From NCBI RefSeq assembly GCF_963676685.1, contig NC_092350.1:6437486-6501485 (forward strand): 64,000 bases of DNA, written 5' to 3'. This DNA comes from Mytilus edulis (lineage: Eukaryota > Mollusca > Bivalvia > Mytilida > Mytilidae). The position numbers were made by a program, and so were the translations under genes. This document shows positions 1 through 10,679 of this stretch, piece by piece (the stretch's first letter is position 1; every line of letters starts with the position of its first letter). The notes below the pieces were generated by a model, which was given only the letters and a program-made list of their open reading frames with translations, ran no database searches and was not told the DNA's origin.

Positions 1-640
1 TATTGTTAAACGTTGTCATTAAAATGGAATTTTATGCCACCGTCATACAAGTGAGAGTTTTAGCTAGCTTTTAAGTTAGGTTTATTATCATTTTCTACAT
101 ACCAAATCAGGAATATGACAGTTGTTATCTTTTCGTTTGATGTCTTGAGTTTTGAAGTTGCCATCTGATTAGGGACTTTCCGTGCAGAATTTACCTGAGA
201 GTTAAGTTATTTTTGCAATATTACTTCATAAGAAAATAAATGTCTGAAATATCTTAGCATCTGAAATAGTAAACTGTCTATGTCAATACATCTAAAATGA
301 TGCAAACATGTTTTTAAATTTAGATTCATTGGGTTCAAATCAATAAATGATCGATTTATAAAATTCTAGAGTTCTTATGCCAAATTAAAATGAATACTTG
401 TTTTGAGAACGATTTATTATCATGTTCAGGTTGTAATTATTTTTCATGGCAGGAGAAATGTTCAACTGATTTGAGAATTTATACAATTTTATGCTTATTG
501 AATAGAGATGAGCTGATCTAATCGATTTACAATTCAATATGAAATCATGACTTAATGTTAACAGTATAATCGTCTTAGATTATTATTGAAAACTGAAATG
601 TCTCGTCGATATAACACACCATGAATAAAAGGTAATAATG
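1..640. other. Non-coding start of window with one repeat fragment
   Basis: No gene is visible. Positions 101-190 carry a reverse-strand copy of the mussel repeat whose forward form reads CCGAGGAAAATTCAAAA, then GGAAAGTCC, and later ATATTCCTGA. The rest is AT-rich sequence with stops in all frames and no recognisable element. Confidence 0.5.
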
Positions 641-650
641 TTAGGAAAAC

Positions 651-948
651 GTCAATACCCCATCAACCAACGGTACACTAACTAAATACAGTACTGTTCT
701 GATGTAAAGGACAAGTAAATACCTCAGCAACCTAACGATAGCATGAGTGAATACAGTTATGTCCTGATGTGGGGGACAAGTAAATACCTTGGCAACCAAA
801 CGATACAATATGTGAATACATCTCCATTCTAATGTGGGGAATATACACCATGAACAAACGATATAATAACTGGAAACAGTACCGTTGTGATTACTGATGA
901 TATGGGGAGGAGTCAATACCTCACGAACCATACGATAGAATAACTAAT
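651..948. repeat. Degenerate minisatellite, about 65-bp unit, 4.5 copies
   Basis: Units begin near 651, 715, 780, 845 and 912 with GTAAATACC or GTCAATACC. They share a later ACGATA block and a GATGTGGGG block. Spacing is 64-67 bp and copies are clearly diverged. The open frame on the reverse strand across the array is a by-product of a near-multiple-of-three period lacking stops, not a gene. The array abuts the dispersed repeat at 948. Confidence 0.75.
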
Positions 949-1340
949 AGATATAGGAAGATGTGGTTTGAGTGCCAATGAGACAACTCTCCATCCAAAT
1001 AACAATTTATTAAAGTAAACTATTATAGGTCAATGTACGGCCTTGAACACGGAGCCTTGGCTCACACCGAACAAAAAGCTATAAAGGGCCCCAAAATTAC
1101 TAGTGTAAAACCATTCAAACGAGAAAACCAACGGTTTAATCTATATATAAAACGAGAAACGAGAAACAGGTATAAATTACATAAACAAACGACAACTACT
1201 GTATATCAGATTCCTGACTTCGGACTGGTGCAAACATTTGCAGCGGGAATAAACGTTTTAAAGGTACCAAACCTTCTCCCTTTTTCTGAAACAATAGCAT
1301 AACACCACAACATAGAAAACCACACTATTAAATATCAATC
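948..1340 (+). repeat. Dispersed mussel repeat, copy 1
   Basis: About 390 bp that recurs in the same orientation at 58361-58760 with high similarity: shared GGAAGATGTGG at the start, AAAGGGCCCCAAAATTACTA in the middle and CCAAACCTTCTCCC near the end. Shorter pieces of the family are at 5290-5330 (reverse), 24062-24120 and 63163-63355. The open frame at 1033-1302 lies wholly inside the repeat and has no recognisable domain, so I do not call it a gene. Confidence 0.75.
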
Positions 1341-1421
1341 AAAAAACGTAAATTAACACACTATGAACGAATAAATTTGATCTGCGATACCTGAATGCTA
1401 ATGCAAGGTTAATAAAATATT

Positions 1422-1535
1422 AAGGACAAACATAAAAGGCCAAAAAGCAAACAAAAAAGTCCAAACAAAGCCATGGCAAAACACCACCGCGAAATATTTA
1501 ACCCTTCGAAAATAATCACTTTAAAAAAAACGGTT
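1422..1535 (+). repeat. Direct repeat, first copy (pair with 2440-2560)
   Basis: The block from GGACAAACATAAAAGGCC to AAAATAATCACTTT is repeated about 1 kb downstream in the same orientation with few changes. It resembles the GCCATGGC-containing tail of retroelement family II, so it may be a derivative of that tail. Confidence 0.7.
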
Positions 1536-1544
1536 TTTATTATA

Positions 1545-2150
1545 TCTACAGGTAAATGAAAAATAACTTTGTCGTTTTAGGTATACTACTTATGTCTATA
1601 AAATTCTTCCAATAATTAGGAATACCAAGAAAGTTATGTCATATAAATACATAATTTAACACTAGATACAAATTGGGGTGAATATCAACAATAAAACTAT
1701 ACAATTAGAGCTAGCTAAAACTTCCCTGTTCAGATTTAAGGAGACTAATCTTGACGTTCATACAAATGTAGTACAAAAAATTGAAAATTAGTAGATATTC
1801 CAAATAATCAAAGCTGGTATATAGACCTGATCCATATTAATATTAAATAACAAAAAGCCATTATTAAAAGTATCAACAGGTCGAATTAACAAGAAAATAC
1901 GATTTGAGAGTACTCGCAGTAAGTGACAGCTAGTAAAAAGCCAAAAACAATTAATAATAAAAATTGCATTAGAGACTAAAATCAACTAAAACACATCCCA
2001 GGGATTTTGTATTTTAACGTCATGAACAGTCAGAGAAGACATGACTTGTGCAATGCCAAAAATAAATGTATCGACAGGTAGTAGGATAGTGAGGTGAGAC
2101 TTCTTTAGAGTTAAAAATTAACGTGTTTTTGTCTCAAAAGAAGATACAAT
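1545..2150. other. No gene seen
   Basis: AT-rich sequence between the two copies of the direct repeat. Short open frames, including 1788-1985 on the reverse strand, have no domain and no copy elsewhere in the window. Confidence 0.4.
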
Positions 2151-2435
2151 TTAGTTATGTTTTAATTTGATAATGACAAAATCGATATTAGTGCCAATGT
2201 TAACTATATTCAGAGATCTAGTTACAATATTGGTACGATAACCCTTACTTATAAGTTTGTTTAAAGGTTCGATGAGTTTACATGGATCCCATAGTGATTC
2301 CCTCGCTATAAGTACAACATTACCGTAAAAATTAGGATGTGAAATACCAATTTTTAAAGTACAGCCAAATTTACTAATCAAATCTTTGTATCTATGAAAG
2401 AATTTAGTAAAGGTTTTAAGTAATTTATGGTACAA
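2151..2435 (-). pseudogene. Family I retroelement protein fragment (oldest copy)
   Basis: The reverse strand is open for 94 codons. The peptide matches, residue for residue in blocks, the fragments at 9081-9545 and 14581-14979: a YHKL-KTFTKF-HRYKD block, then GISHP-FYGN, then PLNKLI-KGY and a closing RSL-I block. In mussel genomes this peptide is usually found at the C-terminal end of a reverse-transcriptase-like element protein; that placement is recalled, not shown here. No catalytic motif is present, so it is a 5'-truncated relic. It ends next to the direct repeat at 2440. The open frame may be chance survival. Function inside the element is unknown. Confidence 0.6.
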
Positions 2436-2439
2436 ACAT

Positions 2440-2560
2440 TAAGAACAAACATACAAGGCCAAAAAGCAAACAAAAAAGGCCAAACAAAGCCATGGCAAAG
2501 CCATGGCAAAACACCACCGCGAAATATTTAACCCTTTGAAAATAATCACTTTTAAAAAAA
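2440..2560 (+). repeat. Direct repeat, second copy, with 11-bp internal duplication
   Basis: Second copy of the block at 1422-1535. It differs mainly by an extra tandem CCATGGCAAAG unit, which is present once in the first copy. Confidence 0.7.
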
Positions 2561-2649
2561 AACTTAGTATTACTAATTGTGGACAATTATTGTGAAATTA
2601 TTGCGATTTCGATACCATAAATTGACTTTTTTCGTCACGGTATATGGTC

Positions 2650-2960
2650 ATCGTAATAGTGTAAGAAAATGGTGATAATTCATTATCCCTAAGAGTCAGA
2701 ACGTATTAGCATCCCACTATAAGTGACCCCTTAGAAATGTGTAAAAATCACATATTTAGATTAATGGTCACCGGAAAGCTTAGGTTGATTTATTGGTCTC
2801 AAAAGAAAACGTAGCAGACAAGATTTTAAGATATTACAAGAATCCTCTACTGACAGTTATTATGAATAATTGTATAAGATCAGCTAATCATTTTGTAAGC
2901 TGTGTTTATGGTAGAAACATTCACATTAACTTCTTTTGATTTAGAGGAAACATAAAAATT
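2650..2960 (+). repeat. Duplicated non-coding block (direct copy at 36850-37150)
   Basis: Shares long near-identical runs with 36850-37150 in the same orientation, for example TTTAGAAATGTGTAA, GGAAAGCTTAG and TTGATTTATTGGTCTCAAAA, followed by AGCAGACAAGATT and ACAAGAATCCTCTACTGA. It has no coding potential. It lies just outside the left arm of the inverted duplication, and the partner lies in the spacer. Confidence 0.75.
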
Positions 2961-3714
2961 CCACAATTGCAACAAGTGTTTTGCGATATTTCACCACTCG
3001 AAACAGTTAAATTTTAATATTTAAAGCGCAAGGCTTGCCGAGCTTTTAAAATAATTCAAATTTAAATGTTGAGAGTGGATACATATCGTAATATGGGAGC
3101 GAAGACCCCAATAACAGTTGAAAAATCAATAAAAAAAATTCAAAAAAAATTCATGAAAATTTTTGATGAAATTTTCATTGTACTAATGAACTCAAAATCT
3201 TTCAATTTTTTGATGTCATGTTTTGAATTCCCGCATCTGCGCAGAAATCTACAATGTACTTCCTTTTCCGGTCTCGTTTGAAACTTTGAGTAAAATATAT
3301 ATTTACCAGTCTAGTATAAAATAGGAAGGAACGCAATACCAATTTCATTTTTAATAATTCCTTGATATGAAAAAACGTTACCTGATGATAGCGTTTCGTG
3401 GTTTAAATTGAATATGACGTCATAACTTAAATAACGTCACAACTAAAATCCCTAACAACAGAACCAATATCGGAAACGTTACGGTATTGCCGTTTCTTTT
3501 TTTTTAACAAATATTTAAGTTACAAAAAAATAATTCATACATACTACGTCCCCATTTACAGGTAATGCATGTCTCATATTACACTTGTAATGGTGGAATC
3601 TGTTTCTCTTTTGATTTTTATTCTTCCTTTTCAAAGATTTGAGAAAAGATGTGTACTTTTGATGTGACGTCATCAGACATGGTCGCTTTTTGCCATCACG
3701 TCACAATAGAAAGT
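2961..3714. other. No gene seen; two CRE-type palindromes and a block shared with 53740-53830
   Basis: TGACGTCA occurs at 3415-3422 and 3665-3672. The stretch 3600-3685 is the reverse complement of 53740-53830, sharing GTCTGATGACGTCACAT in one orientation. The open frame at 3066-3281 has low complexity and no domain. Confidence 0.5.
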
Positions 3715-4720
3715 TCAGAATCTATTATACTCGTTTCAGGTTAATGCTATAAGCTTCACTTCTAACCTGAAAAGGAAAATGCTCAAGACAATTAATTTAA
3801 TATAAAAGTTTCGTAATGTAAATCGATATATCATGTTATGACAAAGTTTTCAAAAAATAATCTACAACAATTAAATTAGGATTATATAAAGAACGGACTG
3901 TTGTACTATCTTGATTGCAATCAGATAGAATGCAAATTTGATAGAAATAAAATAATGCTTCATGTTGACTCATTTTTATGCTATTTTCATCATAACCAAG
4001 CTCTTGCGAGATAATTTGATGATAATTCAAATGTCTGTATGTTAAGATTAACATAACACAAAAATAAGAAAACGATTGGCGGAAATAGACACAAACTGTA
4101 TGGTAACAAATGACATTTGAATAATCTTAATGATTTGCAATCAAAAGATATTGTTTCATCTCATTGGTATTCATTGAATTGTAACACAATCTTCTGAGCT
4201 GTATTTTCTATTTGTGACAACGATTATAAAGCATTACGGAAATGACTATAATGAGTTTTAAAATGGGTATATATAGTTTATTATCATGATCTTAATAAAC
4301 AACCTTTGATACTTTAGATTTACAAACCATTATCATGGAAATATTCCAATACAACTATATTAATTATATGTTTACTTATTTCAGATGTTTTTAAAATCAA
4401 TAACGACATTGGTTTTTCTTAATTTCATAGGAATTATCTGGATTATATGAACTGTGAGCAACATTTTTGTGTTGTGTTGCATTATCTATAAAACACAGAA
4501 TCTATCTTGCAGTGAACAAATATCCTAACTTTTCATGTATTACAGCTTATACAATAAAGTGTGTGTATCCTTTATTTTATATAACTGTTATTTTAATTCT
4601 GATATTGTTTCAGAGTTTAACGCAGCATTTAAGTTTTTGAACGTTGAACACAGCTGTAAGATTGAAATCATTAGGAAGTTTAACGACGATTTCTGTGGCA
4701 AATTTTAGAAATCAGAAGGG
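3715..4720. repeat. Left arm of inverted duplication, outer block (matches 55110-56100)
   Basis: Read in reverse complement, this block aligns end to end with 55110-56100. Shared runs include ATCTTCTGAGCTGTATTTTC, TATTTGTGACAACGATTA, GATTGCAATCA, ACGGACTGTTG and TTATATAA. Divergence is substantial, with many small indels, so the duplication is old. Open frames in the block (3836-4054, reverse) are not kept open in the partner and are not genes. Confidence 0.85.
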
Positions 4721-4919
4721 AACAGATTTGCTCATTAGATTAGAACAAATATTACAAAAATACAAAAGATACTATAATAGTATGAACAAAAAGAGGGAGG
4801 TCGATAAAAACCTGAATAATCAAACACTCAACCATATCAACCAGCGAAACAATTGGAAAAACAAATGTCAACGTTTTTACTTTAAACAGGTATTTTCTGA
4901 AGACAAAATGGCAGGTTAA
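4613..4919 (+). other. Possible decayed exon or element fragment
   Basis: A polypyrimidine tract ending TTTCAG stands at 4612 and a GCAG/GTTAAA junction near 4914, with a frame open from 4644 to 4919. The paralogous stretch near 55110-55245 keeps a short similar peptide (NT-VR-K, then LTTISV) but has stop codons. I do not recognise the product. Either this was coding before the duplication or the similarity is only nucleotide-level descent. Confidence 0.2.
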
Positions 4920-4949
4920 ATATTTGTTTTATGTAGCTAGCGTAACATG

Positions 4950-5284
4950 TTATGTGTACTTCTATTTATTAAGACAGCTCTTCCAAAGGGATTCAACACA
5001 ATATTGAATTATTTGTACGATTAATGTAAGAAAGATATCTTTTCCACAATGAGTCAACATAATAGTCCATTAGTATTTGATGCTCCAGACCGAGTCAGGT
5101 TCATAATGCACCATTTGTACCTATCCATAGTAGAATAGTACTTTAACATAGATATAGCAATGATAACTAACAACTCCTCCAGATCTAGAGTGAGTTGGAT
5201 TTATAAAGTATTTTTGTAGAATAGAACTTCAACAGTGAGGTAGTTTTATGATGAAGTAGGTGTTCTGGTGATTTGTTATTCGGA
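4950..5284. other. No gene seen
   Basis: AT-rich intergenic sequence with no recognisable repeat boundary. Confidence 0.4.
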
Positions 5285-5440
5285 TAAGGAGTTGTCTCAT
5301 TGGCACTCATACCACATCTTCCTATATCTAGTCAGCTAGCAGTTAACTGACATGCCAGCTCCAAACTTCAATTAAACTGATTGAAAGATTATGTCTTCAT
5401 CATATGAATATCAAGCATTATCATCCTTCCCTACCGCTAT
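5285..5440 (-). repeat. Family I retroelement 3' tail joined to a dispersed-repeat fragment
   Basis: The reverse strand from 5440 to about 5340 matches the family I tail at 15085-15165 (GATATTCATATGATGAAGAC, TCAGTTTAATTGA, GGAGCTGGCAT). It runs directly into the start of the dispersed repeat known from 948 (GATATAGGAAGATGTGGT, then GTGCCAATGAGACAACTC). Confidence 0.7.
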
Positions 5441-5950
5441 ATCAGCTTCCTCAACATATCCGTAAAACTCGTGTCCAGTGAGCACGTGCAAGTGAGGAGA
5501 CATTATCAAGTGAACAGTACTTATCAACAAATTCTCCCAACATATTGCCTTGTATATATTGTAATGATGATAAGTCACCAAATATATTCTTTTAATAAAA
5601 CAAATTACACTTGCAGTACTTATTTTACAATTGACCATTTCTTTTTTCCTAAAATTACTTTATATTCTGAAACGAGATGTTGAAAAAACGGTGTCGACGG
5701 CAGTCTTGATAAGTTCTGCCGGGACTACTTTTTTCAGAACTAAACTATTTGACCTGATTTGAACTATTGATCTGACCTGTATCGAGATCAATCTATCGAT
5801 ACAAATGTCAACAATGCGGGGGTGGCAGTTTAAATTATTAAAAAAACGTAAAGTGAATATCAAATTCACAGTAAAACTAATAATAAAAATTGATTAATCA
5901 AATGCACAAGTTATATACACTCTAGATTGAACGTTTCATTTAAAAAAAAA
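5441..5950. other. No gene seen
   Basis: Overlapping short open frames on both strands (5411-5638, 5471-5683, 5660-5869) lack domains and repeats. This stretch lies between the family I tail and the Crypton relic. Confidence 0.4.
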
Positions 5951-7591
5951 ATGGCCAAAAAAAATCTAAAGCAATACAACAACCCCTTTCTGACAAGTCT
6001 AAGGTCTTATTTTCGTCTGCTTTAACAAAACAAAACAAACATACAAAATTGCTACTGACAAAAATGATGCATTTGCAAACCAATCAAACAGATATTTTTT
6101 TACATCAATTCAGGGGAAATTCAGCACATGAAAGTCAAAGTCAAACTGATGATGATGCAATATGGGAATCAGAAGAAGACACAAATGAACTCTTAAGTGA
6201 AATGGATAGCCTATGTTGTAATTATTGGGACTTTTAAAAACCTAGACCAATTGAGCGGTGTAAAAATCTCCCGGTTAACATCCAATCCAATCAAATTACA
6301 CAAAAACAACAAGATGATAATGTACACTCAGAAAAAGAAATTGAAGATATTGCAGCAAAAAATGTAAACAAAAAACAAGCAACCACTACATCAACAGACC
6401 ATCAAAGATTCAGAGATGTAACAGACGCTGAATTAGAATCATTGATAAAATAACAAGAAAGCAAAAATACCTGCAGAAAAAACAAATCTGATCTCAACAT
6501 CTTTCAATCATATTTAAAAACTAATCATAATGATACCAGAAGAATTGATGAAATCCCTCCACATGAATTGGACCGCTTTTTAGGTTTCTTTTTTATCAAT
6601 GCCACAAAAGAAAGACAAACCAATGGCACTATGGAGTACGAACCAACATCGTTGAAATCCACCCAACAGAGTATCAGTCGGTTTCTAAAAGACAGCAACT
6701 ACCAATGCAACATCATGACGGATGATGAATTCTATAAAAGCAGACACACATTGAGTGCAAATTTAAAAAATTTGAAGTCATTTGGATTGGGAAATAAACC
6801 AAATGCTGCTGACCCATTAACAGACGATGACATTAATAAGTTCTACTCTAAAAATGTAATGGGTGCAACAAGTCCAAGCTCTCTAATAAATACAATATAT
6901 ATAAATAACAACTACCACTTTGGTCTACGGGGGGGGGTTAAAGAACATTACAATTTATATTCCGGGGACATAACATTAAAGGTGGACACAAATGGAGATG
7001 AATATCTCCAGTATTGTCGCGAACGACAAACAAAAACAAGGCAGGTTGACAATCTTTCCAATTTACGGAAGACAGGACCCATTGCAATGGAGAATAAAAA
7101 TGACCACTCTAGATGTCCAGTATTCGCATACAAACTTTATAAACAGAACAGACCAGAAGCAATGAAAAAAGATGATTTCCCATTTTATATACAAGCCACA
7201 ACATTCCAAGGCGATAATTATGGCTCAAAATTACTGTGGTACAAAGGTCAAAGGATTGGTACAAAATCAATTTCAAAAATAATAAAAAGTATCGCAACTG
7301 AAGCACTGCCTAATAATGACAAGAGGCTCACAGGTCACAGTGCAAGGAAAGGGCCTATATAAAAACAAAAAGATGCAGGAGTTCAGGACACTGAAATTGT
7401 TTCCTAACGTGCATCTTTTTACAAATGCAACCTTTCATGGTGGAAATTTTAACTTTACTTATAACAATGGAACATCATCAGATCAGAAACCCTCTAATAA
7501 GAACAGCTTGAACAAAGTGAACAAACGAAAACGTACTTGTATTATTGACAGTGTTAGTGATAGTAATAATTTAAACCGAAATCATTCATGA
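5951..7591 (+). pseudogene. Crypton-type tyrosine recombinase relic (DUF3504 / KIAA1958-like)
   Basis: One frame runs from about 5960 to 7411 and encodes a protein of the KIAA1958/ZMYM/QRICH1-like class, whose C-terminal domain is known to derive from Crypton tyrosine recombinases. Recognisable blocks in order are an acidic N-terminal region, the EIPPHELDRFL-FF region near 6556, the ADPLTDDDI block near 6812, HFGLRGG near 6920 with the first catalytic Arg, an EYLQYCRERQTKTR block near 7000, RCPVFAYKLY near 7114, and TGHSARK near 7334, which supplies His-x-x-Arg. Damage: in-frame TAA at 6235, 6451, 7360 and 7411, a probable frameshift in the A-run near 5950, and a frame change after 7411. The terminal piece (FHGGNFNFTY and a basic tail, to 7591) is in another frame. 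The segment that should hold the catalytic Tyr appears deleted. The first ATG is probably at 5951. The gene lies in the left arm and is absent from the right arm, so it is a later insertion. Confidence 0.8.
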
Positions 7592-7950
7592 ACATTGGAT
7601 TTTACTATATTCCTTTATTTCATTTATGCATCAGTATAAAAACTGATAATTTAAAATACTTTGTTTAAATCTGAAATTAAAGTGATATCAATACATTAAT
7701 TTATTGTTCACCTTACTTGGTTTTCTATGATTATCAATTAGCATGTATAAGTTGTCAGGTTTTCTATTGATACATGTATAAAATATCAGTTCATGTTACA
7801 ATGTGAAAACTGGTGTAAATCATATATATATTAGCTATATATGTACATTGATCATTCACATGAGATAGACTCAAGTAGGCAAAATATTAATTGATGAATA
7901 CATGATCAACATGTTTAGATTTCATTTATAGTATTTAACTGCTTCAGTGT
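7592..7950. other. No gene seen
   Basis: AT-rich sequence between the recombinase relic and the tRNA-like sequence. It could be the body of a tRNA-derived SINE read on the reverse strand, but I cannot find its 3' end. Confidence 0.3.
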
Positions 7951-8017
7951 AACTAAGTTAGGATTTGAACCTAAGACCTTCTCATAGACATGCTCTGACC
8001 CCTGAGCTACCTAGTTG
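7951..8017 (-). ncRNA. tRNA-like pseudogene or SINE head
   Basis: On the reverse strand there is a good RNA polymerase III A box (TAGCTCAGGGG) and a near-perfect B box (GGTTCAAATCC). GCTC/GAGC forms a D stem. TTAGG/CCTAA closes a 7-base T loop. AACTA/TAGTT forms most of an acceptor stem. The anticodon arm plus variable region is several bases too short, so this is not a functional tRNA. The flanks 7941-7950 and 8021-8031 are also inverted repeats (GCTTCAGTGT with ACACTGAAAGC), which extend the acceptor stem. Confidence 0.55.
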
Positions 8018-8031
8018 AAAACACTGAAAGC

Positions 8032-8918
8032 ATATATACATTTTTTTCAAGAATCATAAACATGATATATCTTATCAATTATTCTCCAAGTTACCAAAAT
8101 AATGATAAAGAAAAAGTCATGACATGTATATTAATGTACATGGACCAACAGTATGCAGCAAAGCAATATTGAAAAAAACATCCCATAATTGCAGGTGATC
8201 TGGTTGTTTTTGTTCCTCAGTGAAGAAAATACCCCCGGAAAATATGTTTTTCTCAATGATGACATTAGGCAAAGCACGTATAGGAAATAGTACTACTCAA
8301 TATCTTTAACCTAATACCGTCCCAATGCAATTTGGTGGGGAAGTCGGTATAAAAATAACACCTACCTTCCATGTCTTCTTACGTACACATGGCGGGTACA
8401 AGGTGCGAGATGTCGAGGTATTACATACAAAAAGGTCAATTAACCAATATCCGTCTTTCTCAAATTAACTTCTCCTTAACGAATTACGACTACTAAATAT
8501 TTAAGTACTCTCAGACTTAATACAAACAACATTTTGATGCGATATTTCTGGATTTTTTTGTGTGTAGCGTATGCTTCAAAGTTGTTCGACAGTCAGCGAG
8601 TAGATATTTTCTTCTTCTGGTGATATGAAATACTTTTGTTTTTCAATCTTTCATTAAGCCTTGTTTCTTTTTGTTTGTATCATCTTCAAATATTATACAC
8701 CAATATATGAATTATCATGTACAAAAAAACATTTTTCTTCATGTAGTTAATTGGAATATTTTACCCTGCGTATTTTGGCCGCAAGGTGTTCCGCGGTTTA
8801 ATATGTCGATGACGTGTGTTGCCTAGTAACAACAGAGACACTCCGGTAATAACAATTCCCGCAAAATTATTAAACAAGGAAATTTTGATTAAAAACATTG
8901 CTTTGAAATATGATAAAA
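8032..8918. other. No gene seen
   Basis: No domain-bearing open frame. Some locally less AT-rich stretches near 8320-8420 and 8770-8840 do not match anything else I could find in the window. Confidence 0.4.
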
Positions 8919-9080
8919 ATGTTATCTAAATGTGGAATGTATAGATATTGAAAAATATCAGCCCACTCGACAGAATATGAAGCTATATGGCTCGTTCGCT
9001 ACGCTCACTCGACATTTAGCTTCATATTCTGGCTCGTGGGCTGATATTTTTCTATATCTATATATCCACATTTAGATAAC
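8919..9080. mobile_element. Fold-back (long hairpin) element 1
   Basis: Inverted arms of about 65 bp: TTATCTAAATGTGGA at 8922 is complemented by TCCACATTTAGATAA ending near 9077. Inside, AATATCAGCCCAC and AGAATATGAAGCT are complemented by AGCTTCATATTCT and GTGGGCTGATATT. The loop holds CTCGTTCGCTACGCTCACTCG-like sequence. No target duplication is evident. The element abuts the truncated family I fragment at 9081. Confidence 0.8.
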
Positions 9081-9545
9081 ATGTACCAATCCCTCCCGTT
9101 GGGGGTTTAGTATAATACCATCATAACATATATGAGAAGAACATAACCTGTGTCATGCAACATCTTCCGATATCCAATAACTGGTTTTTGAATAAATGTG
9201 TTTAGTTCCGATGCAAAGACCCTATTGGTGAATCAATATTAATATCAAAATATGCAATCTTTAATGACCTGACAACAGAATCGTAACTATATCCCTTCTT
9301 AATAAGTCTATTTAAAGGTCTTGTTAGCTTCTGAGGTAAATACTGACATTTTTGTGCTTTATTAAGAATATTTACATAAAAGATTAAATGTGAAATACCT
9401 GAACGTATAAGACGTCTACATGTTGAGCTATATTTTCGAATGATGTCCTTGTACCGATGATAGAAATTAGTAAATGTTTTGACCAGTTTGTGATATCGAA
9501 AACCCTGGTGTAATAATTTTTCAGTAATAAATAAATTTCATTTAA
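9081..9545 (-). pseudogene. Family I retroelement fragment
   Basis: The reverse strand encodes the same C-terminal peptide as 14581-14979: KLLHQGFRYHKLVKTFT near the upstream end, then FYHRYKD, RSGISH, PLNRLIKKGY and a final SLHRN followed by a stop near 9212, then the element's downstream sequence to 9081. The frame holds through the conserved part. Upstream of about 9545 the element is lost (5' truncation), and downstream it stops at the fold-back element. Such 5' truncation is usual for non-LTR-like retrotransposons. The reverse-strand open frame at 9384-9605 is a shadow in another frame. Confidence 0.65.
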
Positions 9546-9811
9546 GGAATCACTGTAATATTTTTTCTGTATATGAAGAAATAACATCATAAATGTGGTG
9601 CACACTGAATAACCAGGGTTATTTTGAAGTGTGCACTATATTTTTTGAATGTTATTACGAATAGAAAGAAAATATACTACAGTAATTTTTTATAATTTAA
9701 TTCTAAATTCCATTTTAAATATCAATGAAAAAGTGTTGATAAGGTCAAGGTCACATGACATTATTATGTCTATGAGCTGATGAACATAACGACATAAGCC
9801 AATCAGAAGTC
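9546..9811. other. No gene seen; left flank of the hAT-type MITE
   Basis: AT-rich. A small inverted repeat GTGCACACT / AGTGTGCAC lies near 9598-9640. Confidence 0.4.
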
Positions 9812-10673
9812 CAGGGTTTCCGCTGGCGGTCGCCATTTTCGCAATTTGCGAAAAAATAATAATTGTGGCGATAAAAATTCGTCATTTGCGAAAGAATTTG
9901 GCGAAAGAAATATATAAACCGATTTATTTTCCTCCATCTTGTTTATTTACTTTTTTTCGAGTTTCTCGGACTTTACCCGATCAGACAATACTCGGAATTC
10001 ACCTTGACCTCATTAAGATTTAGACAGAAAATCAATAATCAGCTGATTGCATTTTATAGCTATCGACAACAAAGGACTAATTAATAAAGATGTTGATTGA
10101 ATTGTTTCACAAAATGATATGGTCAAATGGCTTCCGCTATAAATGTCACATACAGAATTTATTTACATCTTTACGACGCACGTGTTTGAAGCAAACTTTT
10201 GACATTTCTCCCTTTAAAGATAGTTTTGAAAAGAAAGCTGTTGTTGTGACGAAAATTGTTCAAAAGCAAGAAAAATCTCCGATTTAAAACTTTAATTCTT
10301 TTATCCTTTGACTTTAATAAAGTCGTTTGAGTGACACATGCACGTGTTTCAAGCATAGTTGCACGTCTCAACTTTTTCATTTACGATGGTCAAGAAAAGA
10401 AAACTGTCGTTATGAAAAAATCTATCCAAAAGTCTGGGAACAACCTCTCGAATGAGAGTAACCCTTCAATGTAATGACTGCACATGAAATGAGGGATCAA
10501 TTTCATGTGATAAAAGCTTTTGTTTTGTTGTAAAAATTACTTCTTAGTACAAAAGGGCACAACAGGAAAAATATATTTATGCTACTTGGCGAAAAAAATA
10601 ATGAAGTGGCGAAAAATATATTGTTTTGGCGAAAGAGGTGGCGAAAAAAATAATTAACCCAGGGGAAATCCTG
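9812..10673 (+). mobile_element. Non-autonomous hAT-type transposon (862 bp)
   Basis: The ends are imperfect terminal inverted repeats: CAGGGTTTCCGCTGG at 9812, and CAGGATTTCCCCTGG when the right end is read in reverse complement. Both sides carry the identical 8-bp direct repeat CAGAAGTC (9804-9811 and 10674-10681). An 8-bp duplication and a CAGG start are hallmarks of the hAT superfamily. Both subterminal regions are studded with GGCGAAA-like motifs (TTCGCCA on the left), typical of transposase-binding repeats. There is no transposase. The inside contains two diverged copies of a segment (about 10180-10275 and 10340-10440) starting CACGTGTTT. The open frame 10090-10287 has no known domain. 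Confidence 0.88.
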
Positions 10674-10679
10674 CAGAAG

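Noticed and set aside
1033..1302. An 89-codon open frame
   Set aside because: The frame is inside a dispersed repeat, and the second copy at 58441-58720 does not keep it open.
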